Part shown: positions 16,941-26,644 of the stretch, in pieces | Numbering within the stretch: position 1 is the stretch's first letter | Layout of the letters: each line of letters starts with the position of its first letter | DNA from: Porphyromonadaceae bacterium COT-184 OH4590 | GTDB lineage: Bacteria; Bacteroidota; Bacteroidia; Bacteroidales; Paludibacteraceae | DNA length: 64,000 nt | Reading direction: 5' to 3' | Assembly: GCA_000768855.1 (NCBI GenBank) | Contig: JRAN01000072.1 | Location: forward strand, 92,077-156,076 | Notes under the pieces: model-generated | Databases searched by the model: none | What the model saw: the letters and a program-made list of their open reading frames with translations, nothing else | What the model was told of the DNA's origin: nothing | Program-made: the position numbers and the translations under genes

Positions 16941-17450
16941 ATGAAAAAAATCAATATTTTAGCAGTAGCAATAATAGCTACACTCATAAACACAACATCG
17001 TGTAAACAAATCGAAAATATTGTGTCAAACAACGGATTAATAGGCACATGGACATCGACAGGCGAAAGTGCTGTAGTAGTTGATGCAGGAGCTTATACTT
17101 CGGTTGTTGAAGCTGTTTTAAGCAATCTATTCAAAATGCCACAGACATTGGTTTTTAACCAAGACAAGACAGGTACGGCTACTTTGTTGGGTGGTGATGC
17201 TATAAATTTTACATATACCGATGCTTTAGGCAGTTTGGTTATCAAATTCGAAAAATATATGGTTTCCGGGGTGGATATTGCCTCTGTTCCGTTAGTGTTT
17301 ACATACTCCATTGTTGACAACAAACTCTCTTTGACTTCCAATATTACGGAGCAAGTCAAACTCTTTTTATCGCTTTCGGGCTTACCACAATCTGAGCTAT
17401 ACTCTGCGGTATTGACCAAAGTTGAAATTAAGGGTAATTATACAAAGTAA
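16941..17450 (+). CDS. Lipocalin-like lipoprotein, unknown role
   Basis: 169 residues. A signal peptide with a lipobox (INTTSC) is followed by GLIGTWTSTGESAVV and alternating beta-strands, giving a lipocalin-like or DUF-type barrel as is frequent in Bacteroidetes lipoproteins. It is probably in the periplasm or on the outer membrane. It ends just before a strong terminator. Function not recognised. Confidence 0.65.
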   Translation: MKKINILAVAIIATLINTTSCKQIENIVSNNGLIGTWTSTGESAVVVDAGAYTSVVEAVLSNLFKMPQTLVFNQDKTGTATLLGGDAINFTYTDALGSLVIKFEKYMVSGVDIASVPLVFTYSIVDNKLSLTSNITEQVKLFLSLSGLPQSELYSAVLTKVEIKGNYTK

Positions 17451-17475
17451 TATTAATCCGCTTACTAATTCTTTT

Positions 17476-17511
17476 AAAAAAGACAACCACACAAAAGGTT
17501 GTCTTTTTTTC
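17476..17511 (+). terminator. Rho-independent terminator
   Basis: AAAAAAGACAACC (17476-17488) pairs with GGTTGTCTTTTTT (17498-17510) around a nine-base loop, followed by T. It serves the lipoprotein gene and may be bidirectional, also ending the tRNA-His transcript. Confidence 0.85.
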
Positions 17512-17645
17512 TACTAAAAAGGGTAGAGATTCAATGTGTTGGTGTATATATTTGGAGGGATAAAAATATCTCTAAACAAAAACCGAGTCGTTATTAATTG
17601 TAAAAAAGTGTCAAACAATTTGTCAGACACTTTTCCTACTATTAT

Positions 17646-17721
17646 GGGTGAGTAATGGGATTCGAACCCACGACCAACGGAACCACAATCCGCTACTCTA
17701 ACCAACTGAGCTATACTCACC
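17646..17721 (-). tRNA. tRNA-His (GTG anticodon)
   Basis: On the minus strand the sequence folds as a full cloverleaf. The acceptor stem GTGAGTA/TACTCAC is extended by the His-specific G-1:C73 pair. The D arm is AGCTCAGTTGGTTAGAG, the anticodon loop TTGTGGT has GTG, and the T arm contains GGTTCGAATCC. The 3' CCA is not encoded. Confidence 0.97.
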
Positions 17722-17843
17722 ATTTTTGAGTTGCAAAATTAATATATTTTTTTTAGTTTTACAAAAATATTTTTCTAAAAGAAATATACATTTAATATTA
17801 TGAACGACAATATTGTAGCAAACAAACAACATATTTGTTTTTT

Positions 17844-19211
17844 ATGAAAAAGAAAATAGTATTGCTTTTTTTTGCCTTTTTTGGTCTTGTTTCGTTACTT
17901 TTTGGTGCAAATAGCAACATTTTTGTAATACGGATAAACGAGGATATCAACTCCAAAATGTGGATATATACCCAACGCGGTATGACTGAGGCAGAATCCT
18001 CAAATGCTCAACTCATTATAATCCATCTCAACACTTATGGAGGCGAGCTCAATTATGCCGATTCTATTGCTACTCGGCTCATGAACTCCAAAATACCGAC
18101 CATCGCCTTTATCGACAACAATGCAGCCTCGGCAGGGGCTTTGATTTCGCTTGCCTGCAATAAAATATATATGCGTGCAGGTAGTAGGATTGGTGCGGCA
18201 ACTGTAGTCAACGGAATGGACGGCGAGGCTATGCCCGACAAATATCAGTCGTATATGCGTGGTATTATGCGTGCTACAGCCGAAGCTCACGGCAAAGACT
18301 CGCTTGGCAATTGGCGACGCGACCCACTGATAGCCGAAGCAATGGTTGACCCCAGAACCGTAGTACCTGAAATTGACGATTCTACCAAAACATTGACTCT
18401 GACTACACAAGAGGCAATAAAATACCGCTATTGCGAGGGCGAAGCCGAGAGTATTGAACAAATTTTGGTAGCCGAAACGATTGAAAATTACACTATCAGC
18501 ACATTCAGCCCCACTCTTTGGGACAATATAAAGGGCTTTCTTACAAGTTCTTTTATCCGGGGATTGCTTATAATGCTTATAGTCGCAGGGATATGGTACG
18601 AACTACAACAGCCGGGCATAGGATTTCCGCTTGGTGTGGCAATAGTTGCTGCATTGATGTACTTTGCTCCGCTCTATTTGGAGGGACTTGCAGCCAATTG
18701 GGAGATAGTGATCTTTGTTGTCGGAATAGTGCTTCTGGCATTGGAGATATTTGTAATACCTGGTTTTGGTGTGGCGGGTGTAAGTGGCATATTGTTTATT
18801 TTCTTAGGATTAACATTAAGTTTGTTGGATAACGACTTTTTCGACTTCCGACGAGTGCCGAGTATCAATATCGGTTCTGCCGTATTGACAGTGATGATAG
18901 GCACAGTCGTGGGTTTCATCGGTATGATATATCTGTCGTCTAAGATAGGTTCAAAAGGTGTATTTGGCAAATTGGCGTTGCTTAGTGACCAGAAGGTAGA
19001 GGAGGGGTTTATTGGTGTGCCTACCGAACAGCAACATCTTGTGGGCAGTAGCGGAGTTGCCCTCACCGACCTACGACCTGTAGGTAAAGTAGAGATAGAT
19101 GGCAAAATATACGATGCTTTGAGCACACAAGGTAAATTTATATCTCGCAACAGCAGTGTTAAGGTGGTCGATTATGGCACAGGACAGGTACATGTAAAGA
19201 CTATAGGTTAA
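17844..19211 (+). CDS. NfeD-family membrane-bound serine protease (ClpP class)
   Basis: 455 residues from the ATG; an upstream TTG would add three. A signal peptide is followed by a ClpP/SppA-like protease domain (about 25-200) with the nucleophile Ser96 in NNAASAGA and a candidate general base Lys133. Four transmembrane segments follow (about 225-360), then a C-terminal OB-fold NfeD domain (about 385-455). Long-form NfeD proteins cleave membrane-associated substrates, often with stomatin partners. No stomatin gene is adjacent. It is 30 bases upstream of the racemase gene and likely co-transcribed. Confidence 0.88.
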   Translation: MKKKIVLLFFAFFGLVSLLFGANSNIFVIRINEDINSKMWIYTQRGMTEAESSNAQLIIIHLNTYGGELNYADSIATRLMNSKIPTIAFIDNNAASAGALISLACNKIYMRAGSRIGAATVVNGMDGEAMPDKYQSYMRGIMRATAEAHGKDSLGNWRRDPLIAEAMVDPRTVVPEIDDSTKTLTLTTQEAIKYRYCEGEAESIEQILVAETIENYTISTFSPTLWDNIKGFLTSSFIRGLLIMLIVAGIWYELQQPGIGFPLGVAIVAALMYFAPLYLEGLAANWEIVIFVVGIVLLALEIFVIPGFGVAGVSGILFIFLGLTLSLLDNDFFDFRRVPSINIGSAVLTVMIGTVVGFIGMIYLSSKIGSKGVFGKLALLSDQKVEEGFIGVPTEQQHLVGSSGVALTDLRPVGKVEIDGKIYDALSTQGKFISRNSSVKVVDYGTGQVHVKTIG

Positions 19212-19241
19212 GTTGTTTTATATTCATAATCAATAGAATAT

Positions 19242-20777
19242 ATGAGGTCAAGAATAGAGATAGAGGCGGGAATAAACGGGTGTCTACTCATAAGTGATAG
19301 CTTTATGTCTGACCTTACATCGCTTACTAAGCACACCATCGGTTTTCTCGAACATCAACTTGCTAACCAAGATATTAGCAGAGTACTTATAGTTAGCGAC
19401 ATCGACGGAGACGAATTGGTTTCGGAGATGTTTTATCTCAATTTACAGAAGTTTCTCAATAGCGGTGCTGCCGACGAGGTGGTATTTTTGGGTAATGAGT
19501 TGTGGTTGCGGAGCAAAATGTTTAATGTGAGCAAAAAACACTTTTTCCATACCACTGAGGAGTTTCTAAAATCTGATTTAATCGGCTCTTTTGAGAATAA
19601 GGCGATACTGCTCAAGATAGCTCCGGAGTTTAATCCCGAACGCATAAAAATGTATCTGCAATATCTTCCCCACGATACGGCTCTGGAGATAGATTTTGAT
19701 GCAATGTTTCACAATATCAACTATTTTCGCTCCAAACTAAAACCAAATACAAAGCTAATGTGTATGGTAAAAGCTTCTGCTTATGGTAGCGGTTCGATAG
19801 AAGTTGCCCTTGCTATGCAGCATTATGGCTGCGACTACCTCGGTGTAGCCTTTGTAAATGAGGGTGTGGAGCTTCGACAGAGTGGTGTGAATATGCCTAT
19901 AATGGTACTTAACCCAATGGAAAGTTCTCTGTATCATCTTTTTAAATACAACCTCGAACCAGAAATATGCAACTTCCGTATGCTCAAATTTATACACGAA
20001 TTTGCAAAAAACATCGGAGTCGAAAATTATCCCGTACATATAAAAATAGATACGGGAATGCATCGTGCAGGTTTTGAACAAAATGATATTGAGCGACTTG
20101 CAAAATTTTTCACCTCGCAAAAAGAGCTAAAAATAGTATCGGTATTCTCGCATCTTGCAGCATCCGACGAGACCGCCCCGGAGATGAACCAATTCACAAT
20201 GGGGCAGATAGCACTATTCGAGGCTATTACAAGAGAGATAGAGGTTGCAGTTGGTTACGATTTTATCAAACATATACTCAACTCTGCAGGTATAGAGCGT
20301 TTTAGCAATTGTCAATTCGATATGGTACGGCTTGGAATTGGACTTTGGGGAGTATCGGCAGACGATAATCGGAGTCTTAGAAATGTCTGTTCATTGTACA
20401 CAAAAATAATTCAGATAAAAGAGGTGAAAGCAGGACAGACGGTTGGTTACAGCCGACGTGGAAAAATTGATAATAATAAACGAATAGCTTTAGTGCCAAT
20501 TGGTTATGCTGATGGTATTAATCGCAAATTGAGTAATGGTGTGGGTTTTATGCTCATTGGCGGACAAAAAGCCTTTATAATAGGCAATATCTGTATGGAT
20601 TTGCTAATGCTCGATGTTACCGATATAGATGTTTCGGAGGGCGATAAGGTAGTGGTATTCAGCTCTGAGCGACCTTTTTCGGATATAGCTGCTCAACTCG
20701 ACACCATTCCATACGAGGTGCTTACCTCCATTTCGCCACGTGTCAGAAGGGTATATTTTACCGAAGAGTTTTTTTGA
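19242..20777 (+). CDS. alr: Alanine racemase carrying only the C-terminal domain of MurF at its N-terminus
   Basis: 511 residues. Residues about 145-511 are a fold-type III alanine racemase: PLP lysine Lys177 in CMVKASAYGSG and catalytic Tyr403 in VGYSRRG. It makes D-alanine for peptidoglycan. Residues 1-140 (IEIEAGINGCLLISDSFMSD, then LIVSDIDGD) resemble the C-terminal domain of MurF as found in the MurF-Alr fusions of Bacteroidetes, which are normally over 800 residues. The MurF N-terminal and ATP-binding domains are absent, with nfeD ending 30 bases upstream. So this is a shortened fusion; the MurF part cannot be active alone. Confidence 0.88.
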   Translation: MRSRIEIEAGINGCLLISDSFMSDLTSLTKHTIGFLEHQLANQDISRVLIVSDIDGDELVSEMFYLNLQKFLNSGAADEVVFLGNELWLRSKMFNVSKKHFFHTTEEFLKSDLIGSFENKAILLKIAPEFNPERIKMYLQYLPHDTALEIDFDAMFHNINYFRSKLKPNTKLMCMVKASAYGSGSIEVALAMQHYGCDYLGVAFVNEGVELRQSGVNMPIMVLNPMESSLYHLFKYNLEPEICNFRMLKFIHEFAKNIGVENYPVHIKIDTGMHRAGFEQNDIERLAKFFTSQKELKIVSVFSHLAASDETAPEMNQFTMGQIALFEAITREIEVAVGYDFIKHILNSAGIERFSNCQFDMVRLGIGLWGVSADDNRSLRNVCSLYTKIIQIKEVKAGQTVGYSRRGKIDNNKRIALVPIGYADGINRKLSNGVGFMLIGGQKAFIIGNICMDLLMLDVTDIDVSEGDKVVVFSSERPFSDIAAQLDTIPYEVLTSISPRVRRVYFTEEFF

Positions 20778-20944
20778 GTTGCTAACGGATTTTGTTGGTT
20801 TGAGTTTGCTATACAACCTATTGCAAAAATTCGAAAAACTTTATTTATAACCCTTTTAAATTTAGTGGAGTGGTTTGATAAATAGCATTTTACTGCAATA
20901 CTCTTGCAATAAACACAACTACAGTACATAAACCAAAAAGGTTC

Positions 20945-21706
20945 TTATTTTTTAGAACCTTTTTGATTTTTTTGTATGAAATCTTCCAAAGCTAATGTTA
21001 TGGAGGAGAATTGAGGGTTTGGTACCTCCAAATCTACCCTAAATCCTGAATCTTTGATAGCCTGTGCAGCAGCAGTGCCCAAGCAACCAAAATACATCTC
21101 TCCTTGCTCAAATTTAGGGAAATTTTTTATTAAAGAGTGTATCCCAAAAGGAGAAAAGAATATTATCATATCATAATCAAACTTTTCGTTTTTTGCAAAT
21201 TCATTATTTACAGTACGATACATAAATGCTTTATCGTATTTAAGAGTCGATTGCGATAAAAATTTGTCCACCTCTTCGTTTGATGTTTCCGGTAGAATGA
21301 ATAGAAACTTTTCGGTCTCGTGTTTTTCCAAAAGAGCAAAAAGGTCGTTCATTTTACCCGATGTAGCTGAAAATATCTTTCTTTTACGGAATTTTATATA
21401 TTTCTGAATGTAAAAAGCAAATGATTCATTGAGACAGAAGTATTTCATCTCCGGTACTATCTTCACTTTGCCATCTTTGGCAATGCGAAAAAAATGGTCA
21501 ACACCTGTTCGGGCAACGAAAACTATTGCCGAATAGCTTGCAATATCTATTTTTTGTTTTGTAAATTCGCTGATAGTATAGCCTTCTACTTTTATAAAAG
21601 GACGAAAAACTATATTAACATCATATTTTGTAGCAATATCAAAGTAAGGAGATTTCGTACCTTCGGGTTGTGGTTGTGATACGAGTATATTCTTGATTTT
21701 TAGCAC
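20945..21706 (-). CDS. hemD: Uroporphyrinogen-III synthase (HemD-like)
   Basis: 253 residues with the loosely conserved HemD pattern: two similar alpha/beta halves, KSPYFDIATKYDVNIVFRPF near the start, FFSPFGIHSLI in place of the usual SxSGV motif, and FGCLGTAAAQAIKDSGF near the end. The enzyme closes and inverts the tetrapyrrole ring in haem synthesis. In Bacteroidetes it is commonly next to DUF4271, as here. It is the last gene of the operon. HemD sequences are divergent, so certainty is moderate to high. Confidence 0.8.
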   Translation of the reverse strand: MLKIKNILVSQPQPEGTKSPYFDIATKYDVNIVFRPFIKVEGYTISEFTKQKIDIASYSAIVFVARTGVDHFFRIAKDGKVKIVPEMKYFCLNESFAFYIQKYIKFRKRKIFSATSGKMNDLFALLEKHETEKFLFILPETSNEEVDKFLSQSTLKYDKAFMYRTVNNEFAKNEKFDYDMIIFFSPFGIHSLIKNFPKFEQGEMYFGCLGTAAAQAIKDSGFRVDLEVPNPQFSSITLALEDFIQKNQKGSKK

Positions 21707-21726
21707 GTTTATGTTGTTTTTCTAAG

Positions 21727-22419
21727 TTAAACAATAAGGGCTGAAAAGTATTTTATCAACACTAAAATCGGTAAAATTTCGAAAATGCAAAGGTACAAAA
21801 AAAATCGATACAAAGTACGGACTTCAAAAGAAAAAAGTTGAAATAAACTAACATTCACTTTTATAGTGTAAAATATAAATAAACAACCTCCTAAAGTGTA
21901 TAAAACATAGTGTTGCGGTAATAGGAAGTAGGTATTTATAAATGAGACAAAAAAAAGCATAACACCCAAACTTATAAAAGAACCTACAAAAATATCTATA
22001 TAGTTTTCGACATTGTATCTATTGATATTAAAGATATATTGTAGTATTTTAGTCATAAACAGATTGAAGCCAAGGAATAATAACAGTGCAATAAAAATCA
22101 TTAATGAGCTTATAAGCAATGAAGTATAGTCGATTGCATAATCTTTTATCCAAATATCCGGTTGTATATTGTTGGTTATTATAAGAGCATAGAGTATCAT
22201 ACCAATAAAACCGACAAAACTGTTTATTATTTTATTAAGAGGTGAAGAGTCTTTCATGTCTCTGTTTTTGAGGTTAAAAAAGTTGACGAAAAGATCAAAA
22301 AGACTCTGATTGGATACCACGTAATTTATACCCAAAATCAAAAAGCAAAATATGTATATAATTGTAATATACGGACTTTGTAAGAAGTTTATATGTCTGT
22401 ACATCTCGTTTATTATCAT
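21727..22419 (-). CDS. DUF4271 membrane protein
   Basis: 230 residues with about six hydrophobic segments and no signal peptide. It is an integral inner-membrane protein of the DUF4271 type, recognised mainly by its invariable position just before hemD in Bacteroidetes. A TACCTTTG box (21788-21795, minus) inside its 3' end could be an internal promoter for hemD. It starts four bases after the LOG-family gene ends. Function unknown. Confidence 0.75.
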   Translation of the reverse strand: MIINEMYRHINFLQSPYITIIYIFCFLILGINYVVSNQSLFDLFVNFFNLKNRDMKDSSPLNKIINSFVGFIGMILYALIITNNIQPDIWIKDYAIDYTSLLISSLMIFIALLLFLGFNLFMTKILQYIFNINRYNVENYIDIFVGSFISLGVMLFFVSFINTYFLLPQHYVLYTLGGCLFIFYTIKVNVSLFQLFSFEVRTLYRFFLYLCIFEILPILVLIKYFSALIV

Positions 22420-22423
22420 ATCT

Positions 22424-23011
22424 CTAACTTTCTATGTAAGTGAATCTTATATTGTTTTCAGTACATGGTAAGCTATTGGCGAGAACCTCTTTCAACTTAT
22501 CTGCCGATTCTATTACTTGCCACATACTGATGTTAGTCTCCTGCATAAAGTTTTCTAATATGGTTTTTCTGAGGAGTTGCAGCATTTCATCGAAATATCC
22601 GTTGGTATTTATAATGATAATAGGCTTAAAAAAAATCCCAAGCTGTTTTAGAGCCAAAGTCTCAAATAGTTCATCGAGAGTACCTACTCCTCCGGGCAAT
22701 ACTATAATGGCATCTGCTACCTCTCTCAATATATCTTTACGCTCCGCCATAGTATTTACCGATATTACCTCCGAAAGCCCTTCGTAAAGCCACTTTTTGT
22801 CTATCATAAACTGCGGTATAACACCTACGCATTTGCCTCCATTTTGCAACACGCTTTTTTCGACCTCATACATAAGCCCGCTGTTGCCTGCACCGGTATA
22901 ACATACTATATTAAGCTCAGCAAGAGTTTTGCCCAACTTGTCGGCTTCTGCAAAATAATGGTCGGATATTTTATCGCTCGAAGAGCAAAAAACACTAACT
23001 TTTGTTATCAT
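22424..23011 (-). CDS. LOG-family nucleoside 5'-monophosphate phosphoribohydrolase
   Basis: 195 residues. A Rossmann fold carries the LOG signature PGGVGTLDE and the upstream MAERK arginine/lysine pair that defines the catalytic site. Family members hydrolyse nucleoside (cytokinin-type) monophosphates to base and ribose 5-phosphate; many are annotated as lysine decarboxylase by mistake. It is nine bases after the OstA-like gene, in the hflX operon. Confidence 0.88.
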   Translation of the reverse strand: MITKVSVFCSSSDKISDHYFAEADKLGKTLAELNIVCYTGAGNSGLMYEVEKSVLQNGGKCVGVIPQFMIDKKWLYEGLSEVISVNTMAERKDILREVADAIIVLPGGVGTLDELFETLALKQLGIFFKPIIIINTNGYFDEMLQLLRKTILENFMQETNISMWQVIESADKLKEVLANSLPCTENNIRFTYIES

Positions 23012-23020
23012 AAAGAGATT

Positions 23021-25042
23021 CTATTTAGCTGGTCTTTGAATGGTATTTGTATTGATGCTTCTTTTATTATCTTGCCTGTTGTCTATATTGGGGTTATTAA
23101 ATCCCGAAGGACGGATCAACGAGTTGGAATTGGTAGTTCTTTGGCTTGTATTAGTCGAAGAGGCAGAACTTTTTGTAGCACTGTCTTCTTCATTCGGTTT
23201 TACCTGACGGCGAGTGGTTTTTTTACCGCTCGTTTTCTTCTCTTCCTCCACTACTTTTGATATGGTAATATCTTTGGTTTTACGGAAAATATCCGTTTTT
23301 GAAATAGGCTTTAGAGCTATTTGCCAACTGTAATTCTCAAGATAAATATTATTTTGGTCTATCTTGTGTATAGGGTATAAACTGGCTAATGGATTACTCG
23401 GTTTTATTACTATTCTGTCTAAATTATTTTTATTGTTTGTATATATATTCATAATCGAACTTTCCGTTGTGGTCATTGCTACAATCGAACTATCTTTTTC
23501 ATCTACATAGAAATATATACTTTTTACATTACCGAGTATGTCTATTTTCCGTAGCGAATCATTTTTCATATAGCCAATCATCTGTTTACCCGAAAGTTGA
23601 TTGAAGTACTTATTTTCTACAGAATCAGTAGCAAAAGCCTTATCTTTTACCACTATGCGGTCTAATTTTTCATTTTTTTGAAATATCTTAATAGTATCAC
23701 CCGAAACCTGTCGGCGGTCTAACCACACAATAGGGTCTCTAAACAGGGTAAGTACCGAATCTTTAGTGTTTAAATGTGTAGAGTCGCACACTCCTTGTAA
23801 ATTGTTGCGATAAAATCTAACATTGTGATAACCCTCAAATACCTTATAGACAGTATCTTTAAAAGCTGTTATGGTGTCTAATGAGTCACGTGTATATGGT
23901 TTGGCAAATGTACGTAATGTATCGGAATGTAAAAATAATGTATCCACCGATGAATATTCAATCATCATCGCCGAATCCGTTACTATACCCAACTCATTTT
24001 TTTCTATGTAATAACCGTAATGTCCGTTGAGCGAAACTTTGTTTTTGGTGTCTATCAGGTGTACATTTTTAAACCCTTCGCCTTTGCCATTTTTTTTGTC
24101 ATAAAAAATAGTATCGCCTTCGAGACGTTTGCCGTCGTCGTGTTCGACGTATGAATTTAGAAGCAATTTAGATTGCTCATTATCTGTATTATACCAGCCA
24201 TATTCGGAATATATTTTGGTTTTTTCTTCGTATAATATTGTTGTCGGTCCCAATATAGATGCTACCTTGGTGTCGGTATTGTATCGCAGAGTATCGGAGG
24301 TCATTACGAACTTTTCGTTGGTCAACTTTACATTTTTTCTGAAAACCGCCGTATTATCAGACGGATAATAGTGTCCTGTTTCACTAACAAGAGTATTTAG
24401 GGAATCTCTGATTATACCACCGTCGAAGTAGTAACCTATATTTTTTACCCTGTCATAGTTCAGTGAGTCGGTCTCTAATGTAGCTGTTAGATTATCCATC
24501 AATACATTGTTTCTTAGGCGTGCCAACTTGGTATTTCCATCGTAATAGAGCTCGTCGCCATATACAAATAGCGTATCTCCTTGCTGTATAAGTACATTGC
24601 TGTAGGCATCAAAAGAGTTGTTGGCTTCGTAGAAATAGGCACTATCGCAGAATAGTTTTACTCCGTCATGCGAAAATACTACATTTCCTACCAATATCTG
24701 TGCTTCGGTATTTATATCTTGATTGTAGTACCAGCTATCGGCATTTTCTATCGTAACATATGTAACATTTTGAGGCTTACTATTGTTATTTAAAGTAGAT
24801 TGCGGTCTGTTTTGTATGTTTTTCAAAACAGTATCTTGTAGATTGGGAGTTATGAAGTTTTTTTTAGACAAGTTCCATTCTGCATCTTTTATTTTATTTT
24901 GTTTGGGGTTTTGTTTTATTGGTTGAGCATATATATTGTTATTATATATCGCTAATATCAAAAAAGCTATTAGCGATATTTTAAATAGATTTTGGCTGTT
25001 TATAAAAATCTTAAACTTATTGTATTTTGATATAATGCTCAT
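23021..25042 (-). CDS. OstA-like (LptA/LptD N-terminal) envelope protein
   Basis: 673 residues. A signal/anchor (about 18-40) is followed by long stretches of OstA repeats (about 90-330) with the alternating pattern DSAYFYEANNSFDAY and YDGNTKLARLRNNVLM, as in LPS-transport beta-jellyroll domains. The C-terminal half has more irregular beta repeats, and the end is Ser/Thr/Asn-rich and disordered. In Bacteroidetes this large OstA-like protein is found near hflX and is thought to act in lipopolysaccharide export across the periplasm. It is not a complete LptD, since there is no C-terminal barrel. Confidence 0.8.
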   Translation of the reverse strand: MSIISKYNKFKIFINSQNLFKISLIAFLILAIYNNNIYAQPIKQNPKQNKIKDAEWNLSKKNFITPNLQDTVLKNIQNRPQSTLNNNSKPQNVTYVTIENADSWYYNQDINTEAQILVGNVVFSHDGVKLFCDSAYFYEANNSFDAYSNVLIQQGDTLFVYGDELYYDGNTKLARLRNNVLMDNLTATLETDSLNYDRVKNIGYYFDGGIIRDSLNTLVSETGHYYPSDNTAVFRKNVKLTNEKFVMTSDTLRYNTDTKVASILGPTTILYEEKTKIYSEYGWYNTDNEQSKLLLNSYVEHDDGKRLEGDTIFYDKKNGKGEGFKNVHLIDTKNKVSLNGHYGYYIEKNELGIVTDSAMMIEYSSVDTLFLHSDTLRTFAKPYTRDSLDTITAFKDTVYKVFEGYHNVRFYRNNLQGVCDSTHLNTKDSVLTLFRDPIVWLDRRQVSGDTIKIFQKNEKLDRIVVKDKAFATDSVENKYFNQLSGKQMIGYMKNDSLRKIDILGNVKSIYFYVDEKDSSIVAMTTTESSIMNIYTNNKNNLDRIVIKPSNPLASLYPIHKIDQNNIYLENYSWQIALKPISKTDIFRKTKDITISKVVEEEKKTSGKKTTRRQVKPNEEDSATKSSASSTNTSQRTTNSNSLIRPSGFNNPNIDNRQDNKRSINTNTIQRPAK

Positions 25043-25065
25043 AAAGAAGTATATTTTGTGCCATA

Positions 25066-26253
25066 TTATTCGAGGTCATCGTATTTTTCAAAAATAAAAT
25101 TGCTATAAGGATATTTTTGAGAATAGACCTCTTTGACTTTTTCGTAAAGCATTAGTTTAAAGTTGTCTGTATTAATTTTTTCTTTTGCCGAAATAAATAC
25201 GCAATTTCCCGAAAACTTTGCCATGTAGGTTTTTTCCAACTCTTTGAGCGAAATGTTCTCTTTTGTCCTCTCAGATAGGTCCGCTTCATCTTTTTCTACA
25301 AAAGAGTAATTATCTATTTTGTTGAAAACCACTATTGTAGGTTTTTCCATTTTTACTATAGATTTAATAGTTTCATTTACAATAGTATAATGCTCTTCGA
25401 AATTTGAGTGTGATATATCGGAAACATGTAACAAAATATCTGCCTCATTAAGTTCGTCGAGAGTTGATTTAAATGACTCTATAAGATGATGTGGCAATTT
25501 ACGAATAAAACCTACCGTATCTGAAAGTAAAAATGGCAAATTGTCGATAATTACTTTGCGTACAGTTGTATCAAGAGTAGCGAATAGTTTGTTTTCGGCA
25601 AAAACATTGGCTTTGGAAAACATATTCATAATAGTAGATTTTCCGGCATTAGTATATCCTACAAGTGCTACACGTACCATTTTTTCTCGGTTTTTGCGTT
25701 GAATAGATTTCTGTTGGTCGATTTTTTTCAACTTTTCTTTGAGTAACGATATTTTAGATAATAATATTCGTCTGTCTGTCTCTATTTGAGTTTCGCCCGG
25801 TCCTCGCATACCTATACCTCCACGTTGGCGTTCGAGGTGTGTCCATAGACGAGTAAGACGAGGTAACATATATTGACACTGAGCAAGTTCGACCTGTGTT
25901 TTGGCATTGGCAGTCTGTGCTCTTTGTGCAAAAATATCGAGTATAAGATTGGTGCGATCGAGTATCTTTACTTTTAACTCACTTTCAATATTTTTTAGTT
26001 GTACCGGTGATAATTCATCATCAAAAATTACTAAGTCAATATTTTCGTTATCAACTATATATTTTCGTATTTCGGCTAATTTACCTTCACCTACAAAGGT
26101 ACGTGGATTAGGGTAGGGTAGATGCTGAAAAAAACACTTTACAGGAGTGGCTCCTGCGGTTTCACTCAAAAAAGCGAGTTCTTCTATATATTCTTTTGCC
26201 TTGTTTTCAGGCTGTTGTGGTGTGATTATCCCTATTAATATGGCGTTTTCCAT
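25066..26253 (-). CDS. hflX: GTPase HflX
   Basis: 395 residues. An N-terminal HflX domain is followed by the glycine-rich linker QRGGIGMRGPGETQIETDRR, then the GTPase motifs GYTNAGKST (G1), DTVGFIRKLPHHL (G3) and FNKID (G4). HflX binds the 50S subunit and splits stalled ribosomes during stress. It is the first gene of a five-gene minus-strand operon (hflX, ostA-like, LOG, DUF4271, hemD) with gaps of 4-23 bases. Confidence 0.95.
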   Translation of the reverse strand: MENAILIGIITPQQPENKAKEYIEELAFLSETAGATPVKCFFQHLPYPNPRTFVGEGKLAEIRKYIVDNENIDLVIFDDELSPVQLKNIESELKVKILDRTNLILDIFAQRAQTANAKTQVELAQCQYMLPRLTRLWTHLERQRGGIGMRGPGETQIETDRRILLSKISLLKEKLKKIDQQKSIQRKNREKMVRVALVGYTNAGKSTIMNMFSKANVFAENKLFATLDTTVRKVIIDNLPFLLSDTVGFIRKLPHHLIESFKSTLDELNEADILLHVSDISHSNFEEHYTIVNETIKSIVKMEKPTIVVFNKIDNYSFVEKDEADLSERTKENISLKELEKTYMAKFSGNCVFISAKEKINTDNFKLMLYEKVKEVYSQKYPYSNFIFEKYDDLE

Positions 26254-26273
26254 CTATTATAATAAATAATATG

Positions 26274-26281
26274 CAAAGTTA
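26274..26281 (-). promoter_or_regulatory. -7 element of the hflX operon
   Basis: TAACTTTG on the minus strand, 20 bases before the hflX ATG; a short leader. Confidence 0.65.
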
Positions 26282-26476
26282 CTAAACTATTACGAATAAA
26301 AAAACAGTATATCTCAATAGTATATGTTTTTTTATGATAATAAAACCTTATTTTACAAATAATTAATAAAACAAAACATATCACATAAAATTGTTCAAGT
26401 TATTTTTTGCAAATTTAAAAAACCGAAATACTATAACAATTTAACAATCCCAATTGCATAAGTAAAAATTTATATC

Positions 26477-26484
26477 TAATTTTG
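26477..26484 (+). promoter_or_regulatory. Candidate -7 element for the FGE-domain lipoprotein
   Basis: TAATTTTG, matching TAnnTTTG, about 160 bases before the ATG at 26645. The 391-base gap 26254-26644 otherwise holds only the divergent hflX promoter and AT-rich sequence. Confidence 0.4.
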
Positions 26485-26644
26485 CCGAACAATTGCAGAA
26501 AAACAGACCTAACTGATTTTTAACCTAATAAATATTATATTTACAAACACAAACTATAATATTTTAGATTAGTATTATGCAATAGATACCACGTACATTT
26601 TATATGTTTAACAAATAATTTAAAATAATTAAAATTTTGATTTT

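Noticed and set aside
17514-17723. 69-residue minus-strand protein
   Set aside because: It is a translation across tRNA-His.
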